Below are positions 55,347 to 64,000 of a DNA stretch of 64,000 nucleotides, piece by piece (within the stretch, counting starts at the first letter, position 1; every line of letters begins with the position of its first letter). This DNA is from Caryophanales bacterium UBA4691 (GTDB lineage: Bacteria > Bacillota_I > Bacilli_A > RFN20 > CAG-826), in the NCBI GenBank assembly GCA_002404865.1, contig DHKP01000009.1:1-64000 (forward strand), given 5' to 3'. The notes beneath the pieces are model-generated. The model had not been told where the DNA came from and made no database searches. It worked only from the letters and a program-made list of their open reading frames with translations. The translations under genes were made by a program, and so were the position numbers.

Positions 55347-55883
55347 ATGGGAACATTTGAAACAAACGAAATCGATACCGACAATATTGCACAAAATTTT
55401 AATGATTCGCCTGACAATATTGCTACTTCGGATGAACTAACGCCGAAAGAGTGCTTTTTTAGTCAAGAAGATACCTCTTATGCGAAGAAAAAAAGAAACG
55501 ATGCTTTGTTGCTCAAGGCGGGGGCCGTTCTAATGACATCCGCGACCGCTCTATTTGGTGGTTATATGATTACAAATGCCTTCCTACCAGAACTCCCCTC
55601 AATCGAAAACGTGTCCCAAGCAATTTCAAATAACTCTATCCACTACTCATTCGAGATCAAAAATAAGAATCGTTACACCCTTACTTATATCGTCCAAATT
55701 AATCACGAAGACTTTGAAAACAATGTCGTAAGTATCGAGAAGGAAGGAATAGTAGAAGGAATAATGCCCATTCCTTCTTATTCAGAGGAGATGGTAATCA
55801 CTTCTTTATTTAAAGCGGCAATGCTCGATTATACAAAAACGGTAAAAGAATCCGTCATCCAAGGAGGTAAGCGCAATGCATAA
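55347..55883 (+). CDS. single-span membrane protein, coupled to the MscS gene
   Basis: A 178-residue protein. It has an acidic N-terminus, a membrane segment at about 55-77 and a beta-rich outer part of about 100 residues. No family recognised. It overlaps the MscS gene by eight bases and may be a partner or just co-translated. Confidence 0.6.
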   Translation: MGTFETNEIDTDNIAQNFNDSPDNIATSDELTPKECFFSQEDTSYAKKKRNDALLLKAGAVLMTSATALFGGYMITNAFLPELPSIENVSQAISNNSIHYSFEIKNKNRYTLTYIVQINHEDFENNVVSIEKEGIVEGIMPIPSYSEEMVITSLFKAAMLDYTKTVKESVIQGGKRNA

Positions 55884-57108
55884 GCCAAAGAAAATAGACG
55901 CCAAAGAAGCAATCATAAAGGAAAAAGATCCTTCCGTGATTAAGGAAATGATGGAGGAAGAAAAAGAAATCGTTCAGGAAAGGAAAATCGAAAAGAAAAA
56001 AGAACGAGCGAATTGGTGGAAAAGGAAAACCAAAAGCCAAAAAACGAATTTCATTCTTTCTTGTTTCGTCTTTGTTTTGGCCCTATTGGTATTGTTTATT
56101 TATATTTTCGCTCGTCAATTGTTTGGCGACGCTATCGGAGATACCTTATTCGGAAAAGACATAGAAAACGGTTTTGTTTATTTCACCAAAGTCGCCCCTA
56201 TAGAAAAATGGATCGCCACTGCCGTTACTATCGCTATTGGATTTGTGGTCGCTTTTATTCTTAATCTCATCATCAAGATATCCACGTTCGAAAGTAAAAA
56301 AGCCAAGACGGTAGGAAGCCTTATTCGTAGCCTAGCAAAATACATTATCGTTCTTATTGGTGCCGGAAAGATATTAACAATCTGGGGTGTTGATGTAGCG
56401 AGCGTTCTTGCTGGAATTGGAGTGATTACATTAATCGTTGGCTTAGGCTGCCAAAGCTTAATTCAAGACGTCATCAGCGGTTTATTCATTGTATTCGATG
56501 ATTTCTATGATGTCGGCGACATTGTCATCATCGATGGCTTTCGCGGAAGAATCAGCGAAATCGGATTAAAATCCACAAAAATTCTAGATTGGGGTGGAAA
56601 CGAGAAAGCGATTAATAACTCCTCCATAACAACCGTTACCAACCTTTCGCGTGGTCCAAGTATGATTTTTATTACAATCAATATCTCTTACCGCGAAGAT
56701 GTAGAACGCGTTGAAGGGATAATTGCTAACGCCTTGCCACGTATTAAAAGCAAGATTCCCGCCATCACGGACGGTCCTTACTACAAAGGGATTTCCGGAT
56801 TCAATAACTTTGGAGTAGAACTCGCGTTCCTTTGCTTTTCCGATGAAAATGACCGCTTCCAAGTAACGCGCGATTTAAATCGTGAGATTTATCTAGAGCT
56901 CGCCAAAGAAAACGTGTTAATTCCGTTTCAACAAATCACCATTAATCAGTCTCTAAAAGAGGAAGCGTTTCAAAAAGCAAACAAAGAGCAAAAAGAGGAA
57001 GCAGAGAAGATAACCAAATCAAATCGTCCGAAAAAAGCGGCTCCGAAGAAGAAAACGTTCGCGGAAAAAACCAAGGACGTGTTCTTTAAAACGGCAAGCG
57101 GAGAATAA
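55876..57108 (+). CDS. small-conductance mechanosensitive channel
   Basis: A 410-residue MscS-family channel. A charged coiled N-terminus of about 60 residues is followed by three or more membrane segments, with the pore helix A-S-V-L-A-G-I-G-V-I-T-L-I-V-G-L-G-C-Q-S. The beta domain shows D-V-G-D-I-V and the C-terminal tail is lysine-rich. It releases solutes on hypo-osmotic shock. Ribosome binding site GGAGG lies within the upstream gene. Confidence 0.85.
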   Translation: MHKPKKIDAKEAIIKEKDPSVIKEMMEEEKEIVQERKIEKKKERANWWKRKTKSQKTNFILSCFVFVLALLVLFIYIFARQLFGDAIGDTLFGKDIENGFVYFTKVAPIEKWIATAVTIAIGFVVAFILNLIIKISTFESKKAKTVGSLIRSLAKYIIVLIGAGKILTIWGVDVASVLAGIGVITLIVGLGCQSLIQDVISGLFIVFDDFYDVGDIVIIDGFRGRISEIGLKSTKILDWGGNEKAINNSSITTVTNLSRGPSMIFITINISYREDVERVEGIIANALPRIKSKIPAITDGPYYKGISGFNNFGVELAFLCFSDENDRFQVTRDLNREIYLELAKENVLIPFQQITINQSLKEEAFQKANKEQKEEAEKITKSNRPKKAAPKKKTFAEKTKDVFFKTASGE

Positions 57109-58683
57109 TTAGCGTTGCTTTTTCTTCTCAAGCATTTTGTTATAGCGTTTGATTGAGACGTAAATGTCCTTCAAAGCAGGATACATTTTGCTATAACAAT
57201 GGCAGAAAAGATAATCGTATTTTTGGGCGTTTTCTTCATTTGGTTCGAAAGTAGACGTGATTTGCACCATATTTTTTACGGCTTCTTTGACGTTTTTATA
57301 TTCACCTATTGCTAAAAACCCTGCAATTGCCGCTCCTAAACTGCTAGTTTCGAAAGTTTGAACCCTAGAAACTGGTTTTCCCATGATATCCGCGGTTATT
57401 TGACAGATTTTATCACTTTGAGAGCCGCCGCCACTAATGCGAATTGCAGGGATTTTGTGGTGGATTTTGTGTTCGAAATGTTCTAATCCTTCGCGTAAAG
57501 CGTAAGCAATGCCTTCAATAATGGCGCGATAGACATGTTCGCTAGTAATAGCATCACTAAAGCCAACGATTGCGCCTTTCGCTAAAGGACGAGCAAGCCC
57601 AGGGCCCCAATACGGTTGAAGAATCAAGCCATCGCATCCAGGCGGGACTTGATCCAAGTTGTCATTGAATTTACTCGTTAAAGAATCCGTGGATATCATG
57701 TCTTCAATATGTTCTCCGCCGAACTCTTTCAAGAACCAATTAATCATCCAATAACCACGATAAATTTGGATATCCATGTTGAAAAAATCCGGAATCGCTG
57801 ATGGATAGCCTGGCAAAAAAGGCTCGGATTCCGTATAACGTTTTCTCGTTGTTTCTACTGACGAGGCTGTTCCGTATGAAATTGCGGCAGTATGGTCATC
57901 GATTACGCCTAGCCCCAACGTCTCACAAGATTTATCGCTTCCACAAGCATACATCTTAAGCCCTTCGGGAAGCCCGGTTTTACTGGCGGCTTCTTTTGTG
58001 ATACCCCCGATAAGCGAGCCTTCGGGGACGATTTCATTCAGCCATTTTCCTTTGATACCGAAGATTTGGCCTTGAAAGTGCTTCTCAGGGTTTTTATACC
58101 AACGACGATGCTTAAAGTCGATGGGATAATGACCTGCCATATTACTGGAACTGTCTTTCATTTCCCCGGTGAGCAAATAAATAAAATACGTTGAGATTGG
58201 AATGAATTTATCAATCCGCGCGTATGTTTCGGGTTCGTTTTCTTGAATCCAGTTTGCAACCGACCTTTTGCGATTGAAATTAATTGCATCCGTTTTGCCA
58301 ACAAGTCGGAAAATCGCTCGGGCGGAAAGAGGAAGTTTCTTTTTGCATTCGGCGGTTCTTTGGTCAAGCCATAGAATCATTGGGCGAATGATTTTTTTGT
58401 TTTTATCGAGAAGGACCGCACTGTCGCGAAAGCAAGTTAGGGTAGTGCCCTTGACGTTTTTTACCGCTAAAGGATTAGACGTAACTAAACGTTTTGTGCA
58501 AGCGCATAAGCATTCGAAATAATAATTAGGGTCTTGTTCTGCGTAAGTTGAAAAGGTGGAGAAATAGGCGGGGGAATATTTTTCTTTTTCCATCGCCACC
58601 ACACGCCCGTTTTTGTCAAAAATGGCAACGCGGACGCTTTGCGTGCCGAAATCCATCGTCAATATATAAGGTGAATCACTCAT
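57109..58683 (-). CDS. FGGY-family carbohydrate kinase
   Basis: A 524-residue sugar kinase. The N-terminal phosphate loop is D-F-G-T-Q-S-V-R, with I-L-W-L-D-Q-R, and the C-terminal signature G-G-G-S-Q-S-D then Q-I-T-A-D-I-M-G-K-P-V. Substrate cannot be told; xylulose, ribulose and rarer sugars fit. It is divergent from the heptose genes, with which it shares an 80-base gap, and convergent with the MscS gene. Confidence 0.85.
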   Translation of the reverse strand: MSDSPYILTMDFGTQSVRVAIFDKNGRVVAMEKEKYSPAYFSTFSTYAEQDPNYYFECLCACTKRLVTSNPLAVKNVKGTTLTCFRDSAVLLDKNKKIIRPMILWLDQRTAECKKKLPLSARAIFRLVGKTDAINFNRKRSVANWIQENEPETYARIDKFIPISTYFIYLLTGEMKDSSSNMAGHYPIDFKHRRWYKNPEKHFQGQIFGIKGKWLNEIVPEGSLIGGITKEAASKTGLPEGLKMYACGSDKSCETLGLGVIDDHTAAISYGTASSVETTRKRYTESEPFLPGYPSAIPDFFNMDIQIYRGYWMINWFLKEFGGEHIEDMISTDSLTSKFNDNLDQVPPGCDGLILQPYWGPGLARPLAKGAIVGFSDAITSEHVYRAIIEGIAYALREGLEHFEHKIHHKIPAIRISGGGSQSDKICQITADIMGKPVSRVQTFETSSLGAAIAGFLAIGEYKNVKEAVKNMVQITSTFEPNEENAQKYDYLFCHCYSKMYPALKDIYVSIKRYNKMLEKKKQR

Positions 58684-58763
58684 AAATGGCCTTCCTTGCT
58701 TTATTTTACCACGAGCGAAAGCGATTATGTGCTATCATATGGCGGCAAAACAAGAGTAATTTT

Positions 58764-59744
58764 ATGATTATTTCAAGAGCACCATTCCGCGTTAGCTTCT
58801 GTGGCGGAGGAAGCGATATCCCTTCCTTCTATGAAAAATATGGCGGGTGCGTTCTTAGCACCTCAATCCGAAAATACGTTTATTTAGCGATAAACAAAGC
58901 GTTTAACGCGAACACGATCACGCTTAAGTATTCGCAAACGGAAGTTGTCACTGATCCTCAAGACATTCAGCACCGAGTTTTCAAACAAGTATTTAGTGAT
59001 TTTGGAACAAAAGGAGTTGAAGTTACTTCTATGGCTGATATCCCGGCGGGAACCGGTCTAGGCTCTAGTTCTTCTTTTACGGTTGCTCTATTGAAACTCC
59101 TTTATACCTATAACGAAAAAGCCGCATCTACTTATAAAATCGCAAAAGAAGCCTGCGAAGTTGAAATTAATAAGTTAGGCAATCCGATTGGGAAGCAAGA
59201 CCAATTCGCTGCCGCATATGGCGGATTGCGGTTCTATGAATTTTTCCCTGATGGATTTGTTAAAGTTGAACCCGTGATTATGAGACATGAGTCCTACAAA
59301 AAAATGCAAAACAATCTTTTGATGTTTTACACAGGCTTAACCCATAATGCGAACACGATTTTAAAAGAAGAAACAAAAAGTTTGAAAAACAATCGCGACA
59401 AAATCGAAGCGACGAAAAAGCTCTGTGATATGACAAGGGAATTGAAATATTCTCTAGAACAAAATAATGTCGATGCCCTAGGCGAAACATTAAAAAGAAG
59501 TTGGGAAATTAAACGTAGTTTAGCAGCGGGAATAAGTAACCCTCTCATTGATAGCCTTTACCAAAAGGCGCTGGAAAATGGGGCTATCGGAGGAAAGTTG
59601 CTCGGCGCAGGAGGCGGCGGTTTTTTACTTTTCTATGTCCCAACAGAAGAAGGAAGAAACAACGTGAGAAAGGCACTATCTTCCTATCAAGAAATGCCTT
59701 TTGAATTAGACCAATCTGGCGTTTCTATTATCTTCATGGATTAA
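58764..59744 (+). CDS. hddA: GHMP kinase, heptose-7-phosphate 1-kinase type
   Basis: About 327 residues from the ATG at 58764; the frame's extra 26 residues upstream read as noise. Features of the HddA/GHMP group are A-P-F-R-V-S-F-C-G-G-G-S-D at 6-18 and the ATP loop P-A-G-T-G-L-G-S-S-S-S at 94-104, then G-G-K-L-L-G-A-G-G-G-G-F near the end. HddA phosphorylates D-glycero-D-manno-heptose 7-phosphate to the 1,7-bisphosphate. It ends two bases before the fused gene that would take the next two steps, so the assignment is strengthened by context. Confidence 0.8.
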   Translation: MIISRAPFRVSFCGGGSDIPSFYEKYGGCVLSTSIRKYVYLAINKAFNANTITLKYSQTEVVTDPQDIQHRVFKQVFSDFGTKGVEVTSMADIPAGTGLGSSSSFTVALLKLLYTYNEKAASTYKIAKEACEVEINKLGNPIGKQDQFAAAYGGLRFYEFFPDGFVKVEPVIMRHESYKKMQNNLLMFYTGLTHNANTILKEETKSLKNNRDKIEATKKLCDMTRELKYSLEQNNVDALGETLKRSWEIKRSLAAGISNPLIDSLYQKALENGAIGGKLLGAGGGGFLLFYVPTEEGRNNVRKALSSYQEMPFELDQSGVSIIFMD

Positions 59745-59746
59745 CA

Positions 59747-61039
59747 ATGAAAGCACTAATTCAAGCCGGTGGAGCCGGAACTCGATTAAAAGCCATTACT
59801 GGAGATTTGCCAAAGCCAATGGTGAAAATCGGCGGAAAACCGATATTGGAATGGCAGCTTCTTTCCTTACAAAAAGCAGGCGTAAAAGACATCACGATTG
59901 TCATTAGCAAAAACGGAGAATCAATTCCTGAATATTTTGGGGATGGTAGGCGACTCAATCTAAATCTTTCCTACATAAAAGAGGAAACTCCGTTAGGAAC
60001 AGCAGGCGCCTTATATTATCTAAAAGACACCTTTAAAGAGGACTTTTTCATTGTTTTTGGCGATTTGATGTTAGATGTCGATTGGAATCGATTTCTAAAA
60101 TTCCATCAAGGAACTGGAGGGATTTTAACCGCTTTTGCTCATCCAAACAGCCATCCTTTTGATAGTGATTTGCTCGTCACGGATAATAGTGACCGTATCA
60201 TCAAACTCGATAGTAAAAACAACGTAAGAGATTACTATTATGAAAATCTCACAAACGCGGGACTATATGTTGCAAGTCCAAAAATCTTTGCCTATGTTGA
60301 TGCCTTAAAGAAAATCGATTTTGAAAAAGACATTCTTTCTTCTCTTATTCAAGTCGGTAAGGCTTACGCATATCGAAGCAGCGAATACGTTAAAGATTGC
60401 GGAACGCCAGACCGTTATTACGCGGTGAATCAAGACTTAAAAGCAGGAATTATCGAGGCACGTTCCTTACGAAACAAACAAAAAGCGATTTTTCTTGACC
60501 GTGATGGCGTGATTAATCGCTTTGTGGGTCTAGTAACGAAAGCGGAAATGCTTGAATTAATTCCTTCCGCGAGCGAAGCCATTCGCCTTATCAATAATTC
60601 CGCCTATTTAGCAATTTGTATTACCAATCAGCCTGTTGTCGCTCGAGGCGATACTTCCTTTGAGGAGCTAAAAAACATCCATAACAAAATGGAAGTGCTA
60701 CTTGGAAAAAGGGGGGCATATCTAAATGACCTCTATTTCTGCCCTCATCACCCTGACAAAGGCTTTCCTGGAGAAATAAAAGAATTGAAAATTGATTGCG
60801 ATTGCCGCAAGCCAAAAATTGGCCTTCTATTAAAGGCTCAGCAAAAATACAACATCGATTTTTCTTCTAGCTATTTTATTGGAGACACCCTCCGAGACAT
60901 TCAAACTGGCATAAACGCAAACTGCAAAACAATTTTGGTTACTTCTGGCGACCCCCGCCCTGATTCTACTTTCCTTAACGCTAAGCCAGACTTTGTGAAA
61001 AAAGACATTTTGGATGCCGTGGCTTTTATCCTTAAGTGA
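59747..61039 (+). CDS. fused sugar nucleotidyltransferase and GmhB-type phosphatase
   Basis: A 430-residue two-domain protein. Residues 1-235 are a nucleotidyltransferase of the HddC type (A-G-G-A-G-T-R-L at 8-15, P-K-P-M). Residues 246-430 are a HAD phosphatase of the GmhB type, with D-R-D-G at 251-254 (nucleophile Asp251, acid Asp253) and the zinc cluster Cys332, His334, Cys351 and Cys353. One chain would thus remove the 7-phosphate and attach a nucleotide, expected to give GDP-heptose. The isomerase GmhA that would begin the pathway is not in the window. Confidence 0.8.
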   Translation: MKALIQAGGAGTRLKAITGDLPKPMVKIGGKPILEWQLLSLQKAGVKDITIVISKNGESIPEYFGDGRRLNLNLSYIKEETPLGTAGALYYLKDTFKEDFFIVFGDLMLDVDWNRFLKFHQGTGGILTAFAHPNSHPFDSDLLVTDNSDRIIKLDSKNNVRDYYYENLTNAGLYVASPKIFAYVDALKKIDFEKDILSSLIQVGKAYAYRSSEYVKDCGTPDRYYAVNQDLKAGIIEARSLRNKQKAIFLDRDGVINRFVGLVTKAEMLELIPSASEAIRLINNSAYLAICITNQPVVARGDTSFEELKNIHNKMEVLLGKRGAYLNDLYFCPHHPDKGFPGEIKELKIDCDCRKPKIGLLLKAQQKYNIDFSSSYFIGDTLRDIQTGINANCKTILVTSGDPRPDSTFLNAKPDFVKKDILDAVAFILK

Positions 61040-61280
61040 TAAACGTCCTTATTTATTTTGATTAAAGTTTTCTTAAGAGTATATGTGCCCTCTTCATTAA
61101 CTCCTAAAATGGCGTCGTAATAGAAAATTGGATTGTCAATTGTCTCCCGAACTGGCAAAGCAACAGCCACAAGCGGTTTGTAGCATATGCTGCGCAATGC
61201 TTAAACATCGTTTGTTTTCGCTTTACCATCCTGGCTTATCTTATTCGCTAAAAACCGAGGAAAACAAGCGTTCTGTTTTA

Positions 61281-61311
61281 TATACTCGTGAGTATAATAC
61301 TTATGAGTATA
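61281..61311. promoter_or_regulatory. two adjacent GAGTATA palindromes
   Basis: TATACTCGTGAGTATA at 61281-61296 and AATACTTATGAGTATA at 61296-61311, about 15 bases apart. Each is a palindrome with a two-base centre. Operator pairs for a TetR- or GntR-type regulator look like this; no candidate gene is adjacent. Confidence 0.45.
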
Positions 61312-61429
61312 TAAGAAAGAAAACATGGTTCGCTTTTCGGAAATAGGAAGATCAAACCGAATTTTTGCCTTGCTTAAGTTCAAGATATCGACTATTGACG
61401 CAACTAATTTTGTGGGGTTTGGGATTTTG

Positions 61430-61443
61430 TGTAATCGTTTTCC
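61430..61443. promoter_or_regulatory. cre-like site upstream of ppdK
   Basis: TGTAATCGTTTTCC matches TGWAANCGNTNWCA at 13 of 14 positions. It lies 310 bases before the ppdK start. Chance occurrence is possible. Confidence 0.3.
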
Positions 61444-61685
61444 TCTAAGACGATATTTCAGTAGTTTTTGTTAAAGTATTTAGCGATTCCTTTTGAGTAC
61501 TTAACATTTATTTTGACTAGTGTAGTCCTCTCGAAAGGAAGTTCTTCTCGCTATTCTGATGACCGAGTCCACTTTACGTCAATCACATATAAATAAAGAC
61601 TTTGTTAATAATTAGGCGTTTCTATCGATATTCAAATCAAAAATCAAAGATATTTCTTCCCTTTCTTCTTCTAAGAAGAAACCCC

Positions 61686-61726
61686 ACGTGTTAATATTTA
61701 ACGCGTCAGGGCGCTTTCGAGCGCCT
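61686..61726 (+). promoter_or_regulatory. two hairpins in the ppdK leader
   Basis: ACGTGTTAA pairs with TTAACGCGT (61686-61706), and GGCGCT pairs with AGCGCC around a TTCG loop (61709-61726). The second ends 28 bases before the start codon and has no T run, so stability or attenuation control is more likely than termination. AGGAGG follows at 61743. Confidence 0.5.
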
Positions 61727-61753
61727 CAATTAGATTGTCATTAGGAGGACAAT

Positions 61754-64000
61754 ATGGCAGAAAAGAAGTACGTTTACTCCTTCAAGGAAGCTCACCAGGC
61801 TCATCTTGGTAAAGAAATCCTTGGTGGAAAAGGCTTCGGATTAGCCGAGATGACCGCTGCTGGAATCAACATCCCAGCCGGATTTACCATCTCCACTGAA
61901 GCTTGCAATCTCTACTACGAATCCGGAAAGAAAATCCCTGATTTCGTGTGGAATGACATCGTTAATCACATTCATGATGTCGAAAAGACCGTCGGTAAAT
62001 CCTTCGGTGGAGGCAAAGGAATGCCTCTCCTTGTCTCTGTTCGTTCTGGCGCCCGTCAATCCATGCCGGGTATGATGGATACCATCCTTAACCTTGGTTT
62101 AAATGACACCACCGTTCAAGAACTCGTTGACGCAACTGGCAATGAACGTTTCGCTTGGGACAGCTACCGCCGTTTCATGCTCATGTTCACAAACATCGCC
62201 AAAGGACATCCAAGAACCGAAATGGATGCGATGTTAGACAAAATCAAAGAAGACAATGGCTATAAGCTCGATACGCAAGTCACCGTCGCTCAACTCAAAG
62301 ACCTCGTCAAAGAATACAAAGCCTATTATAAAAAAGTTTTCGGCGAAGATTTCCCAACTGACCCATATGAGCAATTAAGAGAAGCTGTCGCCGCAGTCTT
62401 CCGTAGCTGGGACAACCCACGCGCCAACGTTTATCGTCAAATGAACGGTATCCCATATGAATGGGGAACCGCTGTTAACGTTCAAACCATGGTCTTCGGA
62501 AACATGGGAGAAGATTCCGGAACTGGTGTTGCTTTCTCTCGCTCCCCAAGCGATGGCACGAAAGAAATCTACGCTGAATTCCTTCCAAATGCTCAAGGTG
62601 AAGACGTCGTCGCCGGCGTTAGAACCCCACTACACATCGATGAGCTCAAGAAGAGAATGCCAGATGTTTATGATCAATTCACCAAAACGATCAAGAACAT
62701 GGAAGCCTACTTCAAAGATATGCAAGATATGGAGTACACCGTTGAAAAAGGTAAACTCTATTTCTTACAGACACGTAACGGCAAGAGAACCGCTCGTGCT
62801 GCTTTAAAGATCGCTTGCGACCTCGTCGACGAAGGATTAATCGACGAAAGAGAGGCTTGCTTGCGCGTTGAACCAAAACAACTCAACGACCTTCTCCACC
62901 CAACCTTCGATGAAGCTGATCTTAAAGCCCATAATCCTGTGATCAAAGGACTTCCTGCTTCTCCAGGCGCTGGCACAGGTGCCATCGTCTTTGACGCTGA
63001 TGATTGCAAAGCCTGGCACGATGAAGGCAAGAAAGTCATTCTTGTCCGTGCCGAGACTTCCCCTGAAGACATCATCGGTATGGTCAATAGTGAAGCTATC
63101 CTTACCGCGCGTGGAGGTATGACAAGCCACGCCGCTGTCGTTGCCCGTTCAATGGGTAAATGCTGCGTCGCCGGCGCAACCGAAATCGTCGTCAACGAAG
63201 AAGAAAAGACCCTCAAAGTCGGTGACAAAGTTTATCACGAAGGTGATATTCTCTCCGTCAACGGCACCACTGGCTTAGTCTATGAAGGCGCCATCAAGAT
63301 GGTTCCAGCAGACTTAGGCGGTGACTTTGGACGCTTAATGGGATGGGCTGATAAATATCGCCGTCTCAAGGTCCGTGCAAACTGCAATACACCTGAAGAC
63401 GCCCACAATGCCCAAAAATTCGGTGCGGAAGGCATTGGCCTATGCCGCACGGAACGTATGTTCTTCGCGCCAGAACGTATTCTCAACATGCGTTCGATGA
63501 TTCTCTCTGACACCACCGAGCAAAGAGAAGCTGCGCTTGAAAGAATTCGTCCATTCTTAATGGGTGACTTCTATGATATGTACATGGCTAACCCAGATAG
63601 CCTTGTCAACATCCGTCTCCTTGATCCGCCACTTCACGAATTCTTACCGGAAATTAGCGATGAGGCAACCATCAAAGATATCGCGATGAAACTCAACGTC
63701 ACGGAGCAAAAAGTTAAAGATCGTATCAATCAACTTCACCAAGCTAACCCAATGATGGGATTCCGTGGTGTACGTCTATGCGTTGCTTATCCAGAAATCT
63801 ACGCGATGCTTGCTCGTGCCATCATGCAAGCGGCAATCAAAGCGAGCAAAGAGCTTGGTCACGATGTCGAGCCAGAAATCATGATTCCTCTTGCTGGAGA
63901 ACTCAAAGAATACAAGTTCGCGAAAGACGTCGTCGTGAAAGCCGTCGAAGATGAAATGGCTAAAGAAGGCAAGAAGCTTGTCTACCACATCGGTACGATG
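61754..64000 (+). CDS. ppdK: pyruvate, phosphate dikinase, 3' end beyond window
   Basis: The start follows AGGAGG; 749 codons are present of an expected 870-890. The N-terminus has K-G-F-G-L-A-E-M, and the ATP-binding part has V-S-V-R-S-G-A. The phospho-His domain has G-G-M-T-S-H with His459, close to its place in known enzymes, and the start of the PEP/pyruvate barrel (G-L-C-R-T-E-R-M-F-F). The enzyme interconverts pyruvate and PEP with ATP/AMP and phosphate/pyrophosphate, and serves glycolysis in many gut anaerobes. Codons are strongly biased (CTC, GTC, CGT), as in highly expressed genes. Confidence 0.95.
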   Translation, partial: MAEKKYVYSFKEAHQAHLGKEILGGKGFGLAEMTAAGINIPAGFTISTEACNLYYESGKKIPDFVWNDIVNHIHDVEKTVGKSFGGGKGMPLLVSVRSGARQSMPGMMDTILNLGLNDTTVQELVDATGNERFAWDSYRRFMLMFTNIAKGHPRTEMDAMLDKIKEDNGYKLDTQVTVAQLKDLVKEYKAYYKKVFGEDFPTDPYEQLREAVAAVFRSWDNPRANVYRQMNGIPYEWGTAVNVQTMVFGNMGEDSGTGVAFSRSPSDGTKEIYAEFLPNAQGEDVVAGVRTPLHIDELKKRMPDVYDQFTKTIKNMEAYFKDMQDMEYTVEKGKLYFLQTRNGKRTARAALKIACDLVDEGLIDEREACLRVEPKQLNDLLHPTFDEADLKAHNPVIKGLPASPGAGTGAIVFDADDCKAWHDEGKKVILVRAETSPEDIIGMVNSEAILTARGGMTSHAAVVARSMGKCCVAGATEIVVNEEEKTLKVGDKVYHEGDILSVNGTTGLVYEGAIKMVPADLGGDFGRLMGWADKYRRLKVRANCNTPEDAHNAQKFGAEGIGLCRTERMFFAPERILNMRSMILSDTTEQREAALERIRPFLMGDFYDMYMANPDSLVNIRLLDPPLHEFLPEISDEATIKDIAMKLNVTEQKVKDRINQLHQANPMMGFRGVRLCVAYPEIYAMLARAIMQAAIKASKELGHDVEPEIMIPLAGELKEYKFAKDVVVKAVEDEMAKEGKKLVYHIGTM

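Larger units (their letters stand above)
61040..61753. other. 714-base intergenic region upstream of ppdK
   Basis: No complete gene. A minus-strand frame from 61197 to about 61033 has protein-like composition (L-V-A-V-A-L-P-V-R-E-T) but runs into the end of the fused gene, so it may be a fossil. The stretch also holds paired palindromes at 61281, a cre-like site at 61430 and two leader hairpins. Confidence 0.5.

Noticed and set aside
60901..61197. Minus-strand gene downstream of the heptose genes
   Set aside because: Half of the frame is antisense to the GmhB-type domain; the rest is too short to assign, so it is mentioned only as a possible fossil.
62758..63228. A 156-codon minus-strand frame opposite ppdK
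   Set aside because: The plus strand encodes ppdK through this interval with catalytic His459; the frame results from codon bias.

Overview
The window reads as a low-GC, Gram-positive bacterial chromosome, most likely an uncultured gut member of the Bacilli (Erysipelotrichales or RF39-like relatives). The strongest reason is the housekeeping block at 43.8-53.1 kb: pth, mfd, an S4-domain gene (rqcP/yabO), tilS, ftsH and dusB lie in the same order and strand as in Bacillus subtilis, without the sporulation genes that interrupt them there. Lipoprotein signals, GHKL/LytTR two-component pairs and CcpA-like operators fit the same group. Species assignment is inference.

Layout. 0-5 kb is an accessory region: the tail of a HipA-like gene followed by a complete paralogue, an AAA/DUF4143 ATPase, and a decayed HTH-DUF3990 (ADP-ribosyltransferase-like) gene with a partner. 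5-13 kb is a glycan module on the minus strand: LytTR regulator, GHKL kinase, a very large carbohydrate-binding lipoprotein and a membrane-anchored GH3 enzyme with swapped domain order. 13.3-17 kb is accessory again: a second AAA/DUF4143 ATPase behind paired palindromes, a second remnant of the DUF3990 module, and an AAA-ATPase/PD-(D/E)XK gene behind a 10-bp periodic array. 17-24 kb holds three large lipoproteins. 24-35.7 kb is a second glycan module (regulator, kinase, GH3, two large lipoproteins). The two modules share domain content and a cre-like operator just downstream of the candidate -10 box.

35.7-39.6 kb is the most scarred part. It holds two diverged copies of a segment from the end of the downstream ABC exporter, each with a tiny hydrophobic ORF behind a strong ribosome binding site. 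One copy also has a convergent short RNA on the opposite strand, which looks like a type I toxin-antitoxin unit. A GC-rich IS30-family transposase fragment interrupts one copy. An XRE regulator and an overlapping toxin/immunity-like pair sit between the copies. 39.6-43.8 kb is a MarR-controlled heterodimeric ABC exporter.

53-57 kb carries a flavodoxin-like protein, a DUF368 (PopT-type) membrane protein, a TetR regulator and an MscS channel. 57-61 kb carries an FGGY kinase divergent from a heptose-activation pair: a GHMP kinase and a fused nucleotidyltransferase-GmhB phosphatase, expected to make an activated D-glycero-D-manno-heptose. The window ends inside ppdK (pyruvate phosphate dikinase), whose start at 61754 and 749 codons are visible.

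All family names come from reading motifs by eye. No database search was run.
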